A DNA stretch of 32,218 bases from Bacteroidota bacterium (GCA_029561355.1 JAKQJD010000057.1:1-32218); one strand, 5' to 3'; counted from the stretch's first letter, positions 1 through 8,789 are shown. A program made the numbers and translations. The notes: generated by a model not told the origin, from the sequence alone.

Positions 1-90
1 ACACTTTGCCGGTAACGGTATCCGGAAAAATTCCATCAGGGGGGACAGGCTGCAAAACTTGCAGGTGATGGTTTGCAGCAAACAAAAACA

Positions 91-127
91 GCCCTTCGCT
101 CGCTCCGGGGGGAAACGAGTGAAGGGC
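91..127 (-). terminator. Terminator downstream of the efp-accB-accC cluster
   Basis: A 12-bp stem is formed by GCCCTTCGCTCG (91-102) and CGAGTGAAGGGC (116-127), with one G/T wobble. Read on the minus strand it is followed by TGTTTTTGTTTG, the T-rich tail of a Rho-independent terminator. It lies about 240 bases past the accC stop, so it most likely ends that transcript. Bases 1-90 hold no gene I can support, and bases 128-231 show nothing recognisable. Confidence 0.6.
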
Positions 128-231
128 CGTTAATATAAAGGAAGCAGAATGTAAATCTACTGAAGCGGATTAGAAAGCGCTAATGTAAAAGCGTTTTTAA
201 TATATAAACAAGTGTTATGCAAAAAAAAGTT

Positions 232-362
<131 letters not shown>

Positions 363-365
363 CCA

Positions 366-1715
366 CTACATTTCCACACTCTTAAAATCCCAGTTGTTCA
401 AAAATCCCGTGTGGAAGTTTCCGTCCAGGAAATCCTTGTTGCGCATGAGGCGCTGGTGAAATGGTACGGTCGTTTTGATACCTTCGATCACAAACTCGTC
501 CAGGGCGCGTTCCATTTTCAGGATGGCTTCGTCGCGGGTGCGGGCGCGCACGATCAGTTTGGCGATCATGGAGTCGTAGTACGGCGGAATGGTGTAGCCG
601 GCGTATACGTGCGTGTCCACGCGCACACCATGGCCTTTCGGCGAGTGGAACGAAGTGATTTTGCCCGGGCTGGGGCGGAAATCATTGAACGGATCTTCCG
701 CGTTGATACGGCACTCGATGGCGTGCATTTCGGGGAAATAGTTGCGTCCCGAAATAGGGTGGCCCGCAGCGATCTTGATCTGTTCCTTGATCAGGTCGAA
801 ATCGATCACTTCTTCCGTCACGGTGTGTTCCACCTGGATACGGGTATTCATTTCCATGAAATAGAAGTTCCGGTATTTGTCGACCAGGAATTCGATCGTG
901 CCCACACCTTCGTAACTGATAGCGTTGCAGGCCTTGATGGCTGCTTCACCCATTTTTTCGCGCAGTTCGGGCGTCATAAACGGCGACGGACTTTCCTCCA
1001 CGAGTTTCTGGTGGCGACGCTGGATGGAGCAGTCGCGCTCAGACAAGTGGCAGGCGCGGCCGAGTTGGTCGCCGGCTACCTGGATCTCGATGTGGCGGGG
1101 TTCCTCGATGTATTTTTCCATGTAGATACCGTCGTTGCTGAACGAGGCCTTGGCTTCGCGGCGCGCGTTATCCCATTGACTTTCAAACTCTTCGGGTTTC
1201 CACACGATGCGCATGCCTTTGCCGCCGCCGCCTGCCGTGGCTTTCAGGATGACCGGGTAACCGATGTCGGCAGCGAGTTTCAGGCCCGCTTTCACGTCGG
1301 TAAGCAGGCCTTCGGTGCCGGGCACACAGGGTACGCCGGCTTTCAGCATGGTTTCCTTGGCTGTGATCTTGTCGCCCATAGAGCGGATTTGATCCGGGGT
1401 AGGGCCGATGAATTTCACGCCGTATTCCTTGCATATTTCAGCAAAAGCGGCATTTTCGGACAAGAATCCGTAGCCCGGGTGAATCGCATCGGCGTCGGTG
1501 ATCTCCACGGCAGCCATAAGGCGCGGCACGTTGAGGTAACTTTCAGAGGAAGCCGGCGGACCGATACATACGGCTTCGTCGGCGAATCGGACGTGGAGGC
1601 TGTCACGGTCGGCAGTAGAGTACACTGCGACGGTTTTGATGCCCATTTCCTTGCAGGTGCGAATGACGCGCAAGGCAATTTCCCCACGATTGGCGATAAG
1701 TATTTTTTTAAACAT
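366..1715 (-). CDS. accC: Acetyl-CoA carboxylase biotin carboxylase subunit
   Basis: Catalyses ATP-dependent carboxylation of biotin carried on AccB, the first half-reaction of acetyl-CoA carboxylase, which commits carbon to fatty-acid synthesis in the cytoplasm. At 449 residues it has the usual family length. It opens with [20 protein letters not shown], the biotin-carboxylase N-terminal domain. It has the glycine-rich ATP-grasp loop ([11 protein letters not shown], about residues 161-171) and the [14 protein letters not shown] segment that holds the catalytic Arg and Glu. It lies 122 bases downstream of accB on the same strand, with efp further upstream. This efp-accB-accC order is, from memory, common in Bacteroidota. 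The ATG at 1715 gives the canonical N-terminus. A heptamer repeat starts directly after the TAG stop. Confidence 0.97.
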   Translation of the reverse strand: MFKKILIANRGEIALRVIRTCKEMGIKTVAVYSTADRDSLHVRFADEAVCIGPPASSESYLNVPRLMAAVEITDADAIHPGYGFLSENAAFAEICKEYGVKFIGPTPDQIRSMGDKITAKETMLKAGVPCVPGTEGLLTDVKAGLKLAADIGYPVILKATAGGGGKGMRIVWKPEEFESQWDNARREAKASFSNDGIYMEKYIEEPRHIEIQVAGDQLGRACHLSERDCSIQRRHQKLVEESPSPFMTPELREKMGEAAIKACNAISYEGVGTIEFLVDKYRNFYFMEMNTRIQVEHTVTEEVIDFDLIKEQIKIAAGHPISGRNYFPEMHAIECRINAEDPFNDFRPSPGKITSFHSPKGHGVRVDTHVYAGYTIPPYYDSMIAKLIVRARTRDEAILKMERALDEFVIEGIKTTVPFHQRLMRNKDFLDGNFHTGFLNNWDFKSVEM

Positions 1716-1837
1716 AGAATGTCAGAACAGAAAAACACGTAAGTTTTTTCAACAGAAGAATGCTCCTTTCAAGTGCAATACCAAGGGTGGAATGAGTGCA
1801 TAAGTGCTCACTTCTCACCGTCTCACCTCTCACCTCT

Positions 1838-2344
1838 CTAGCTCGGGTCTATGAGGAACAGCGGCTGATCGTATTCGACCGGTGTGGCATCTTCCACGAG
1901 TACTTTCACGATTTTGCCTTTCAACTCGGATTCGATCTCGTTAAAAAGTTTCATCGCCTCGATGATACAGACTTTGGAGCCGAGTTCGATGGAATCGCCG
2001 ACTTTCACGAAGGGGCCTTTATCGGGCCCGGCACTCCGGTAGAACGTGCCGACCATGGGCGATTTGATCTGCTTGTAGCGTGGATTGTTTTCTTCGTCGG
2101 TTCCTGCGGCGGCGGCGGGAGCGGGCGCTGCGGCCGTTTCCGTTTTAGCCGGTTGTGCGGGTGCAGCCGGAGCGGGAGCCACGGGTTGCTGGACCGGCAT
2201 GGCGGGTGCCACACTGATATAGGATTCGCCACCGACGGGCTGGTTGCGGATGACGAGTTTGAAGTCCCCTTCTTTCAGGGTAAATTCGGAGAGCTTGTGC
2301 TTGCTCACCATCCGAATAAGTTCTTGTATCTGATTGAAATCCAT
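1838..2344 (-). CDS. accB: Acetyl-CoA carboxylase biotin carboxyl carrier protein (BCCP)
   Basis: Carrier subunit of acetyl-CoA carboxylase: its biotinylated lysine shuttles carboxyl groups from AccC to the carboxyltransferase. At 168 residues it is typical. An N-terminal region (1-35, MDFNQIQELIRMVSKHKLSE) is followed by a flexible Ala/Pro linker (about 45-82) and the C-terminal biotinyl domain (about 90-168). The biotinylation motif EAMK places the modified lysine at residue 132, and the adjacent LFNEIES is also family-typical. It sits between efp and accC on the minus strand. The 253-base gap to efp is AT-rich and could hold a separate promoter, but I could not pick one out. Confidence 0.97.
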   Translation of the reverse strand: MDFNQIQELIRMVSKHKLSEFTLKEGDFKLVIRNQPVGGESYISVAPAMPVQQPVAPAPAAPAQPAKTETAAAPAPAAAAGTDEENNPRYKQIKSPMVGTFYRSAGPDKGPFVKVGDSIELGSKVCIIEAMKLFNEIESELKGKIVKVLVEDATPVEYDQPLFLIDPS

Positions 2345-2597
2345 GTCGAAAGATTGTTTTTACAACTGCAAAAAAAAACAGAGGGAGTAAAGAAAAAATC
2401 TTTCCAGTGAAAAATTTTTCCTTTCTCCCCCTTAGTCGTTGTGCAGGGATGAAAAATCCCGGCAATCCGATCCTTTATAATCCGTGTCACAGGTGGAGTG
2501 TGGTGACTCAAAAAATTGATAATCAAACGATTATGTCTAATGCAAGATTTTGGGCTCCAATATTACATCTGTTCCGGGATAAAGAAACGAAACGGCA

Positions 2598-3164
2598 TTA
2601 TTTTTTTACCCGCTCCATGTAAGCGCCGGTAGTCGTATCGATTTTGATCAGGTCGCCCTCTTCGCAGAAAAGTGGTACGCGTACTTCTGCGCCCGTTTCC
2701 ACAGTAGCCGGTTTGAGCGTGTTGGTGGCGGTATCGCCGCGTACGCCAGGCTCGGCGTAGGTGATTTTCAGGATCACTGTCTGCGGTAGTTCCACGGACA
2801 GCAATTGTTCTTTTTGTGCATGGAAAAGCACGTCTACCACGTCGCCTTCTTTCAGGAATTTGCCGTTGTCGATCAGGTCGTCGGAAACCGAAATCTGGTC
2901 GTACGTTTCCTGGTTCATGAGTTGATAGCCGCCTTCTTCCGGGTAGAGGTATTGGAATTTCCGGCGTTCTACACGCACTTCCGTGATGTTGTGACCACTT
3001 TGGAACGTATGTTCGATCACTTTACCGGTGGTGGTGCTTTTTAATTTCGTCCATACTTTGCCACTGCCGCGACCCACCTGAAATTTAGAAAAGTCGATGA
3101 CTTTCAGAATGTCGTTGTTGAGTTCAATGCACAGGCCGTTTCGGATATCTGCCGTCGTTGCCAT
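2598..3164 (-). CDS. efp: Elongation factor P with an arginine at the tip position
   Basis: EF-P binds the ribosome next to the P-site tRNA and relieves stalling at proline runs. The 188-residue length and three-domain pattern fit, including the C-terminal signature region (YAEPGVRGDTATNTLKPATV, then the RVPLFCEEGDLIKIDTTTG segment). The start MATTADIRNGLCIEL is typical. The domain-I tip loop, usually PGKG with the modified lysine, here reads VGRGSGKVW. Arg32 therefore occupies the modified position and the proline is gone. In other bacteria an arginine at this site is rhamnosylated by EarP, but no EarP gene is present in this window. It is the upstream gene of the efp-accB-accC set. A clear -7 box lies about 70 bases before the start. 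Confidence 0.96.
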   Translation of the reverse strand: MATTADIRNGLCIELNNDILKVIDFSKFQVGRGSGKVWTKLKSTTTGKVIEHTFQSGHNITEVRVERRKFQYLYPEEGGYQLMNQETYDQISVSDDLIDNGKFLKEGDVVDVLFHAQKEQLLSVELPQTVILKITYAEPGVRGDTATNTLKPATVETGAEVRVPLFCEEGDLIKIDTTTGAYMERVKK

Positions 3165-3236
3165 TTTTTTGTCGAGTTATTGAGTTGTTGAAGATAGGTT
3201 TTGCGCTTTTCAGGATTGCCTGCCAAAAAAGGCGCG

Positions 3237-3244
3237 CAAAAGTA
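3237..3244 (-). promoter_or_regulatory. Bacteroidota-type -7 promoter box for efp
   Basis: CAAAAGTA on the plus strand reads TACTTTTG on the minus strand, an exact match to the Bacteroidota -7 consensus TAnnTTTG. It lies 73 bases upstream of the efp start, giving a leader of about 65 nt. No convincing TTTG -33 element is seen at the usual distance, so the call rests on the -7 box and its position. Confidence 0.5.
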
Positions 3245-3357
3245 GGCATTTTTGAAGAAGCGCGCACTTCGGAGGGCATTTTTCTTCCGGAACACCCAGG
3301 CTTGCATTGTCTTTCAAGCGTTTGGGACAAATGCTACCGCCAAATATTATATTTTAA

Positions 3358-3418
3358 CCACGGAGACACGGAGGACACAACGTGCGACGTCACGCGTTGT
3401 GTCCTCCGTGCCTCCGTG
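3358..3418. terminator. Long inverted repeat (CCACGGAGACACGG type) after the SRPBCC gene
   Basis: The arms at 3358-3382 and 3395-3418 are complementary over about 25 nt with one mismatch. The sequence is built from CACGGAG-like units and the loop is 12 nt. It starts 13 bases past the stop of the minus-strand SRPBCC gene, so it probably acts as its terminator. The stem is symmetrical and would also fold in plus-strand RNA. The composition resembles the element at 20709-20820 (CACATAG units). Confidence 0.65.
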
Positions 3419-3431
3419 GTTTATACACTTC

Positions 3432-3905
3432 TTATGCGTTTTCCGGCATCTTGCCAAACACCTGCTCCAGTTTGGTCCACCGGAAATCAAAAATGTCCTT
3501 CAATTGCCGGCCCACGAACAACCAGTGTGCCAGGCTGCCCAGCGGCCCGAGCGGTAGCCGGTAATGCACCAGGTCGGTCATTTCCACGCCGCCGGGAATG
3601 GCTCTGAAACGGTGCTGGTGGTGCCAGAGGCTATATGGGCCGATGCGTTGCTCGTCGACAAAAAAGGTGCCCGGCTCTACGTGGGTTATTTCCGTCATCC
3701 AGAACAATGGGATGTTAAACAAAGGCCGCACGGTGTAAGTGATAACCTGACCGGCGTATATTTTTTCCAAATGCGCGGGATCGGAAGTGACGTGAAAGCG
3801 CATATATTCGGGCGTTATTTTGGCCAGATTGGAAGGCGTGGAGAAAAATTCCCAGGCCGTTTCAATGGAAACGGGCAGGCGTTGGGTGCGATAAAGTACA
3901 GGCAT
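3432..3905 (-). CDS. SRPBCC (START-like) family protein
   Basis: A 157-residue protein with the one-domain helix-grip fold expected from its sequence. It starts with a strand (MPVLYRTQRLPVSIETAWEF) and the typical helix that reads WEFFSTPSNLAKITPEYM, an early-helix signature of SRPBCC proteins often annotated as cell-division-inhibitor-like. A long C-terminal helix follows (RQLKDIFDFRWTKLEQVF). Such proteins bind hydrophobic ligands in a cavity, but ligand and role cannot be told from sequence. No signal peptide is seen, so it is probably cytoplasmic. It is divergent from the DUF72 gene at 4116, and a perfect 37-bp hairpin lies between the two starts. Confidence 0.8.
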   Translation of the reverse strand: MPVLYRTQRLPVSIETAWEFFSTPSNLAKITPEYMRFHVTSDPAHLEKIYAGQVITYTVRPLFNIPLFWMTEITHVEPGTFFVDEQRIGPYSLWHHQHRFRAIPGGVEMTDLVHYRLPLGPLGSLAHWLFVGRQLKDIFDFRWTKLEQVFGKMPENA

Positions 3906-4011
3906 TCTAAGGAGGGATTTGTGGCCGTTGAAAGTTGGCGGGTGAATGGAAAGCCATACAACTATCCTTGTAAGATATTGTTTATAAAGGCCTTACAATT
4001 ATACATATAGT

Positions 4012-4088
4012 TATTCGTCCCCGGGAGACCTTAAGTCATCCGATGACTCGAAGTCATCGGATGACTTAAGGTCTCCCGGGGACGAATA
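4012..4088. repeat. Perfect 37-bp inverted repeat with a 3-nt loop between divergent genes
   Basis: Bases 4012-4048 and 4052-4088 are exact reverse complements, starting TATTCGTCCCCGGGAGACC on the left, with the loop CGA. It stands between the starts of two divergent genes (minus start 3905, plus start 4116) and ends 27 bases before the plus start. A terminator is not expected there. If the DUF72 transcript starts upstream, for example at the near-consensus TATCCTTG at 3963-3970, this hairpin would sit in its 5' leader. It could also extrude as a cruciform. Confidence 0.9.
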
Positions 4089-4115
4089 CTCAATAATAAA
4101 TCAGGAGTCGCATTC

Positions 4116-5024
4116 ATGAAGTTTGCCAAATTGCCCTCCGTCGACCACGTCGACTTTTCCCTGCCTCCCGAACCGCCCCAGAATGAAGAAGTGCTGGCTG
4201 CCCTGCCGCGCCCGGCAAAGCCACATATTTACATCGGCGGTACGGGCTACAACGTAAAGCACTGGGTGGGAAGCCTCTATCCTTTCGGAGCGAAAGACAG
4301 GGATTTTTTGCGCTATTACGGCACGCAATTCAATACCATCGAGCACAACACGACCCATTACCGCATTCCCGACGCGGCCACCGTGGCGCGCTGGAAAGAG
4401 GAAACGCCTGCCGATTTCAGGTACTGCCCGAAAATTCCGCAAACCATCAGCCATGCCCGCGACCTGGGCATCTATTCGGGCCTGATCCCGGTGTTTTGCG
4501 AAGCCATTAAAGACCTGGATGGGAAAATGGGCTGTTGCTTTATGCAGTTGCCACCCCATTTCACCACGAAGGAACTGCCGCTGCTGCAACGTTTTATCGA
4601 GCGCTGGGACCCGCAAATCCCCCTGGCGATCGAAGCCCGGCACGAATCGTTTTTCGAACCGACCGTAGACGCCGAAACGTTTTTCCAGATGTTACAGGAA
4701 AACAATATGGCCACAGTGATCACCGACGTGGCCGGCCGCCGCGACGTGTGCCATATGCGCCTCACCAACCGGCGCGTGCTGGTGCGTTTTGTCGGGAACG
4801 AACTCCATCCTTCCGACTACGAACGCGTCGAGGCCTGGTCAGAACGCCTGCATTTCTGGCTGGAAGCGGGCCTCCACGAGGTCTATTTTTTCACCCACGA
4901 ACCCGACGACGTGCTGGTGCCCGAACTGGCAGAATTTACGTTGAAAACGTTTTTGGAGGAAATGCCGGATGTGGATATCCGTGGGCCGAAGAAGGTGGGA
5001 GGGCAGCAGGGGTCATTATTTTGA
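4116..5024 (+). CDS. DUF72 family protein (YecE-like TIM barrel)
   Basis: A 302-residue protein of the DUF72/YecE family, a TIM-barrel-like group with no established biochemical role. Family landmarks are YIGGTGYNVKHWVGSLYP (about residues 39-56), the QFNTIEHNTTHYRIP segment (about 72-86), FRYCPKIPQTISHARDL, and the IEARHESFF motif in the middle of the barrel. The N-terminus carries an extra proline-rich stretch of about 35 residues before the barrel. The start ATG at 4116 follows an A-rich sequence and the 37-bp hairpin. Its TGA stop (5022-5024) overlaps the inverted repeat shared with the convergent oxidase gene. The fold and family are well supported, the function is not. Confidence 0.9.
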   Translation: MKFAKLPSVDHVDFSLPPEPPQNEEVLAALPRPAKPHIYIGGTGYNVKHWVGSLYPFGAKDRDFLRYYGTQFNTIEHNTTHYRIPDAATVARWKEETPADFRYCPKIPQTISHARDLGIYSGLIPVFCEAIKDLDGKMGCCFMQLPPHFTTKELPLLQRFIERWDPQIPLAIEARHESFFEPTVDAETFFQMLQENNMATVITDVAGRRDVCHMRLTNRRVLVRFVGNELHPSDYERVEAWSERLHFWLEAGLHEVYFFTHEPDDVLVPELAEFTLKTFLEEMPDVDIRGPKKVGGQQGSLF

Positions 5025-5250
5025 ACAGGATTATGAGGATTTTAAAGGATTAGAAGGATTTCCGCGTAGATTGTACAAATTGAAGAGATGGAAAAAGCGA
5101 AATGAGTGCCCGTTAAATTCCAACTGTCTTTATAGAATCTACCCAGGAATCCTTCTAATCCTTTAAAATCCTCATAATCGTGTTCAAACCACTTTATTCA
5201 ATCTACGCAGGAATCCTTCTAATCCTTTAAAATCCTCATAATCCTGTTCA
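5021..5250. repeat. Inverted repeat shared by two convergent gene ends, containing both stop codons
   Basis: The left arm (5022-5073) starts TGAACAGGATTATGAGG and continues with AGGATT units. Two right-arm copies in the opposite orientation lie at 5136-5185 and 5200-5250, making a direct repeat with a 64-base period. The first TGA of the left arm is the stop of the DUF72 gene. The first TGA of the outer right arm, read on the minus strand, is the stop of the FAD oxidase gene. RNA from either side can fold into a stem of about 50 bp, so a bidirectional terminator is likely. Confidence 0.85.
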
Positions 5251-6687
5251 AACCACCTTTCCCGGATTCAATATCCCCCTCGGGTCAAACACACCCTTAA
5301 TCGCCCGCATCAATTCCATTTCCACTTCCGAAAAAACGATATCCAGGTACTGCTTTTGCACCAGCCCGATGCCGTGTTCGCCGGAGATGGTGCCGCCGAC
5401 ACTTTTTACGAATTGGAAAATTTCCCGGACACCCTGGGTGACGCCGACATTCCAGGCTTCTTCGCTGAGATCGCCGCGCAGGATATTGACGTGCAGGTTG
5501 CCATCTCCCGCGTGGCCGTAACACACCGATTCGAAACCGTAACGAGCGCCGGTGTCTTTCACTTTTTTGAGCAGGAAAGGCAGTTCGGCGCGGGGAACCA
5601 CGGTATCTTCTTCCTTGTAAATGGAGTTTTTCTTGACGGCATGGGCTACGTTCCGGCGCAGTTTCCAGAGCGCCGTTTTGGTGGCGTCGTCGTCGGCGAA
5701 GAAAGCCTCGCCGCAATCGTATTGCGCGAGCACATTCGTAATCGTCTCACAATCAGCGTATAAACTGTCGAGGTGGAAGCCGTCGACTTCGATGAGCAGG
5801 TGCGCCGCATCGTCCTCATTGATCGGCACGGGTGTTTCGCCTACGTATCGCACGGCCCAGTCGATGGCGTTGCGTTCCATAAATTCCAGTCCCGAAGGCG
5901 TTACACCCGCCTGGAAAATAGCCGCCACAGCCGCGCAGGCACTTTCCGCCGAGCGGAAGGGCACCAGCATCAGCAGGTTCTGGGTAGGGTAGGGCTGGAG
6001 CCGCAGCACGATCTGCGTCACGATACCCAGCGTACCTTCGCTGCCCACCAGCAGTTGCGTGAGGTTGTAACCGGTGGAGTTTTTGAGGGTATTGGCGCCG
6101 GTCCATATAATATCGCCGTTGGGCAGCACCACCTGAAGGTTGAGTACGTGGTCTTTCACCACGCCGTATTTCACGGCTTTGGGGCCGCCGGCATTGGTGC
6201 TGATGTTGCCTCCGATAAACGACCAGCCCCGGCTCGACGGGTCGGGCGGATAAAATAACCCCTTCTCTTTCAGCGTATTCTGGAGGGTTTCAGTCACGAC
6301 GCCGGGCTGGGTGGTCACCTGAAAATTGCGTTCGTCGATGAACAGGATCTGATCGAAACGTTTCATGGAAATGATCAACCCACCCCGAATCGGCAGTGCG
6401 CCGCCGGCCAGGCCCGATCCGCCGCCGCGCACCGTCACCGGAATACGTTCCCGGTAACAAATCTTCATAATGGCGCTGATTTCTTCGGTAGAAGCGGGAA
6501 TAGCGACTGCTTCGGGCAGGTAAACCAGGTCTTCCGTTTCGTCGTGTCCATGTTCCCGGAGCACTGTTTCATCGGTCAGCAGGTACGATTCGCTCACTAT
6601 GCTGCGTATTTCAGCCAGGCTGGAAGCGGAGATGGGGTGGAAGGCGTTACTTTTGCCCGGGATTGTAGAAATGCTGTCGGTGGTCAT
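5248..6687 (-). CDS. FAD-linked oxidase, glycolate/D-lactate dehydrogenase (GlcD-like) subunit
   Basis: Flavoprotein of the FAD-binding PCMH/vanillyl-alcohol-oxidase superfamily that oxidises a 2-hydroxy acid such as glycolate or D-lactate. I use the ATG at 6687 (479 residues, starting MTTDSISTIPGKSNAF). An in-frame upstream extension would run into the divergent gene's coding start. Motifs in order are the pyrophosphate-binding loop GGGSGLAGGALPIRGG, GGNISTNAGGPKAVKYG, GSEGTLGIVTQIVLRL, CYGHAGDGNLHVNIL, and the C-terminal GEHGIGLVQKQYL with DPRGILNPGKVV. The cysteine-rich iron-sulfur partner of multi-subunit enzymes is not adjacent, so a single-subunit D-lactate dehydrogenase is also possible. 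The intergenic gap to the divergent gene is only 48 bp. The stop lies inside the shared inverted repeat. Confidence 0.9.
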   Translation of the reverse strand: MTTDSISTIPGKSNAFHPISASSLAEIRSIVSESYLLTDETVLREHGHDETEDLVYLPEAVAIPASTEEISAIMKICYRERIPVTVRGGGSGLAGGALPIRGGLIISMKRFDQILFIDERNFQVTTQPGVVTETLQNTLKEKGLFYPPDPSSRGWSFIGGNISTNAGGPKAVKYGVVKDHVLNLQVVLPNGDIIWTGANTLKNSTGYNLTQLLVGSEGTLGIVTQIVLRLQPYPTQNLLMLVPFRSAESACAAVAAIFQAGVTPSGLEFMERNAIDWAVRYVGETPVPINEDDAAHLLIEVDGFHLDSLYADCETITNVLAQYDCGEAFFADDDATKTALWKLRRNVAHAVKKNSIYKEEDTVVPRAELPFLLKKVKDTGARYGFESVCYGHAGDGNLHVNILRGDLSEEAWNVGVTQGVREIFQFVKSVGGTISGEHGIGLVQKQYLDIVFSEVEMELMRAIKGVFDPRGILNPGKVV

Positions 6688-6735
6688 AAAAAGTGAATCA
6701 TTCCCGGTGGCTATACCGGCAAACAAGTTGTTACT

Positions 6736-7491
6736 ATGAAAAAACATATATTCCTGCTGCTCTGCTTGGTAGCGACACAGCAATTGATCGCTCAAAAGTT
6801 TCCGGAGCACCCGGCTACCCAGCAAACCAACAGCAAAAGTAAGGCAATTCTGGCGCATTTACTGTTCGGCTACCACCTGCCCGGCGGCGACCTGGCGGAT
6901 CGTTTCGGGTCCGCATTCAGCGCCGGGCTGGGAACGGATTTTCTAACGAAAAACAACTTTATCGTGGGAGTTGAAGGCCATTTTTTCTACGGAAATGAGG
7001 TCAAGGAAGACCCGCTGGCCATTCTTCGCACCCCGGAAGGTGATATTATCGGCAGCGACCGCCTGCTTGCTTCGGTGGTGCTCCGGCAACGCGGCCTGTA
7101 CGTCGGCGGACTGGTGGGCAAACTGTTTCCTTTCAGGGAAAACAGAAGCGGCATCCGGCTCACCCTGGGCGCGGGGTTGTCGGGCCATAAAATCCGTGTG
7201 CAGGACGACAACAGCAGCGTCACCCAACTCACCGGCGATTACCTCAAAGGATATGACCGCCTGACCGCGGGCATCGGTACGCAGCAGTTCATCGGCTGGC
7301 AGCACCTGAGCAAACGCGCCAACTGGCTCGTCGGTTTTGAATTCAGCCAGGGCTTCACGAGCACCCGCCGCGACTGGGATTACACGGAAATGCGAAAACT
7401 GGACGAGCAACGCATCGATCTGCGCTACGGCATCCGTGTGGCCTGGACGCTGCCGTTTTACGTGGGCAATTCCAAAGAGATCTTTTATTGA
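6736..7491 (+). CDS. Exported outer-membrane beta-barrel-like protein
   Basis: A 251-residue protein with a clear signal peptide: MKKHIFLLLC, a hydrophobic core and a likely cut after IAQ at residue 20. The mature part has alternating amphipathic strands with many Gly and aromatic residues (for example FGSAFSAGLGTDFLTKNNFIVGVEGHFFYG, broken here by turns). It ends in a strand-like IRVAWTLPFYVGNSKEIFY. This fits a small outer-membrane beta-barrel, possibly 8 strands. I do not recognise a named family. It overlaps the waaA start by one base (TGATG), so the two are probably co-transcribed, which ties it loosely to the cell envelope. Confidence 0.65.
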   Translation: MKKHIFLLLCLVATQQLIAQKFPEHPATQQTNSKSKAILAHLLFGYHLPGGDLADRFGSAFSAGLGTDFLTKNNFIVGVEGHFFYGNEVKEDPLAILRTPEGDIIGSDRLLASVVLRQRGLYVGGLVGKLFPFRENRSGIRLTLGAGLSGHKIRVQDDNSSVTQLTGDYLKGYDRLTAGIGTQQFIGWQHLSKRANWLVGFEFSQGFTSTRRDWDYTEMRKLDEQRIDLRYGIRVAWTLPFYVGNSKEIFY

Positions 7492-8789
7492 TGGGCATCT
7501 GGCGACTTTTATATGACGCGGCCATTGCCTTGTTCGTACTGCTGACAAGAATAGCCGCCGTATTTGATGAAAAAGCACGGCTATGGGTGAACGGTCGCCG
7601 AAACTGGAGAACCACCCTTCGCCAGGCGGCTCCCGAACATTCGGGCGCCACTTTGTGGGTACACGCCGCTTCGCTCGGCGAATTCGAGCAGGGACGCCCG
7701 GTCATCGAAGCGGTGCGCGCACAATTCCCCGGCCGGCGGATCGTGCTGACTTTTTTTTCACCCTCCGGTTTCGAGATCCGTAAAAACTACCCGCACGCCG
7801 ACCTGGTGTGCTACCTGCCTGCCGATACGCGCCGCAATGCCATTGATTTTCTGGACATTATACGGCCCGACGTGGCGGTTTTTGTGAAATACGAGTTTTG
7901 GGCCAACTACCTCTTCGAACTAAAAAAACGGCAAATCCCGGTACTGCTCGTGTCGGCGCTGTTTCGGGAAAAACAGCCTTTTTTTAAATGGTACGGGGCG
8001 TTCTGGCGGGATATGCTGGGGTGTTTTACCCGTTTTTTTGTGCAAAACAAATTATCCGAAAACCTGCTCCAAAATATTGGTTTTCAAAATGTTACAGTAG
8101 CCGGCGACACGCGGGTGGACCGGGTGCTGCACCTGGCTGCGCAGGCGCCTGAAAACGAGGTGGTAGCAGCATTTCAAAAAAGCCCACTCACGGGGGAAAC
8201 CCTGCCGCTGCTGATCGCCGGCAGTACCTGGCCTGCCGACGAAGCCATTTTAACGGAAGTGATGCGAAAAGACGGACCCGAGGACTGGAAATGGGTGTTC
8301 GCACCGCACGACCCGTCGCCGGCTGCGATTGCACGGTTGCTTGCGCTTTGTCCGAAAGAAGAAATGGGCGAAGTGTTGCTTTATTCCAAGGCAAATGCCT
8401 CCAACGCCACAGCCGCATCCACACTCCTGATCGATAATGTGGGCCTGCTCAACACCTTGTACCGCTACGGACACGTGGCTTACATCGGCGGCGGATTGGG
8501 AAAAGGTATTCACAATACCCTGGAACCGGCCGCTTTCGGTTTGCCGGTCATTTTCGGGCCGAAGTATGAAAAATTTGAAGAAGCGCGGCAGTTTGTAGCG
8601 CGTGGCGGTGCATTTGTGGTGCACAATGCTGCGGAACTGAAAGCACTGTTACACCAATTCAAAGATCCCGTTTTTTATGAAAATGCTTACCGCGCAGTAT
8701 TGACTTATCTGGAAGAAAGCCGGGGCGCTACGCATCTTATTCTGGCGTTTTTTCAGCGCCATATCAAAACCGGGAAAATTATAGGGTAA
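7491..8789 (+). CDS. waaA: 3-deoxy-D-manno-octulosonic acid (Kdo) transferase
   Basis: Transfers Kdo from CMP-Kdo to lipid A precursor at the inner membrane, the first step of LPS inner-core assembly. I take the ATG at 7491, which overlaps the preceding stop as TGATG (432 residues). The in-frame TTG directly before it would add one residue and is less likely. Diagnostic segments are an N-terminal membrane anchor (WRLLYDAAIALFVLLTRIAA), WVHAASLGEFEQGRPVI carrying the catalytic Glu, SPSGFEIRKNYPHADLVCYLPAD, and a GT-B C-terminal domain with IAGSTWPADE, GHVAYIGGGLGKGIHN and EPAAFGLPVIFGP. The ADP-heptose pathway gene gmhA lies in the same window. A hairpin follows at 8818. Confidence 0.95.
   Translation: MGIWRLLYDAAIALFVLLTRIAAVFDEKARLWVNGRRNWRTTLRQAAPEHSGATLWVHAASLGEFEQGRPVIEAVRAQFPGRRIVLTFFSPSGFEIRKNYPHADLVCYLPADTRRNAIDFLDIIRPDVAVFVKYEFWANYLFELKKRQIPVLLVSALFREKQPFFKWYGAFWRDMLGCFTRFFVQNKLSENLLQNIGFQNVTVAGDTRVDRVLHLAAQAPENEVVAAFQKSPLTGETLPLLIAGSTWPADEAILTEVMRKDGPEDWKWVFAPHDPSPAAIARLLALCPKEEMGEVLLYSKANASNATAASTLLIDNVGLLNTLYRYGHVAYIGGGLGKGIHNTLEPAAFGLPVIFGPKYEKFEEARQFVARGGAFVVHNAAELKALLHQFKDPVFYENAYRAVLTYLEESRGATHLILAFFQRHIKTGKIIG

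Noticed and set aside
1..80. Partial gene at the left edge
   Set aside because: Short open frames exist on both strands (for example from an ATG at 39 on the minus strand), but none is long enough or recognisable enough to support.
6688..6858. N-terminal extension of the FAD oxidase to an upstream ATG
   Set aside because: It would overlap the divergent signal-peptide gene, and the added residues do not resemble the family.
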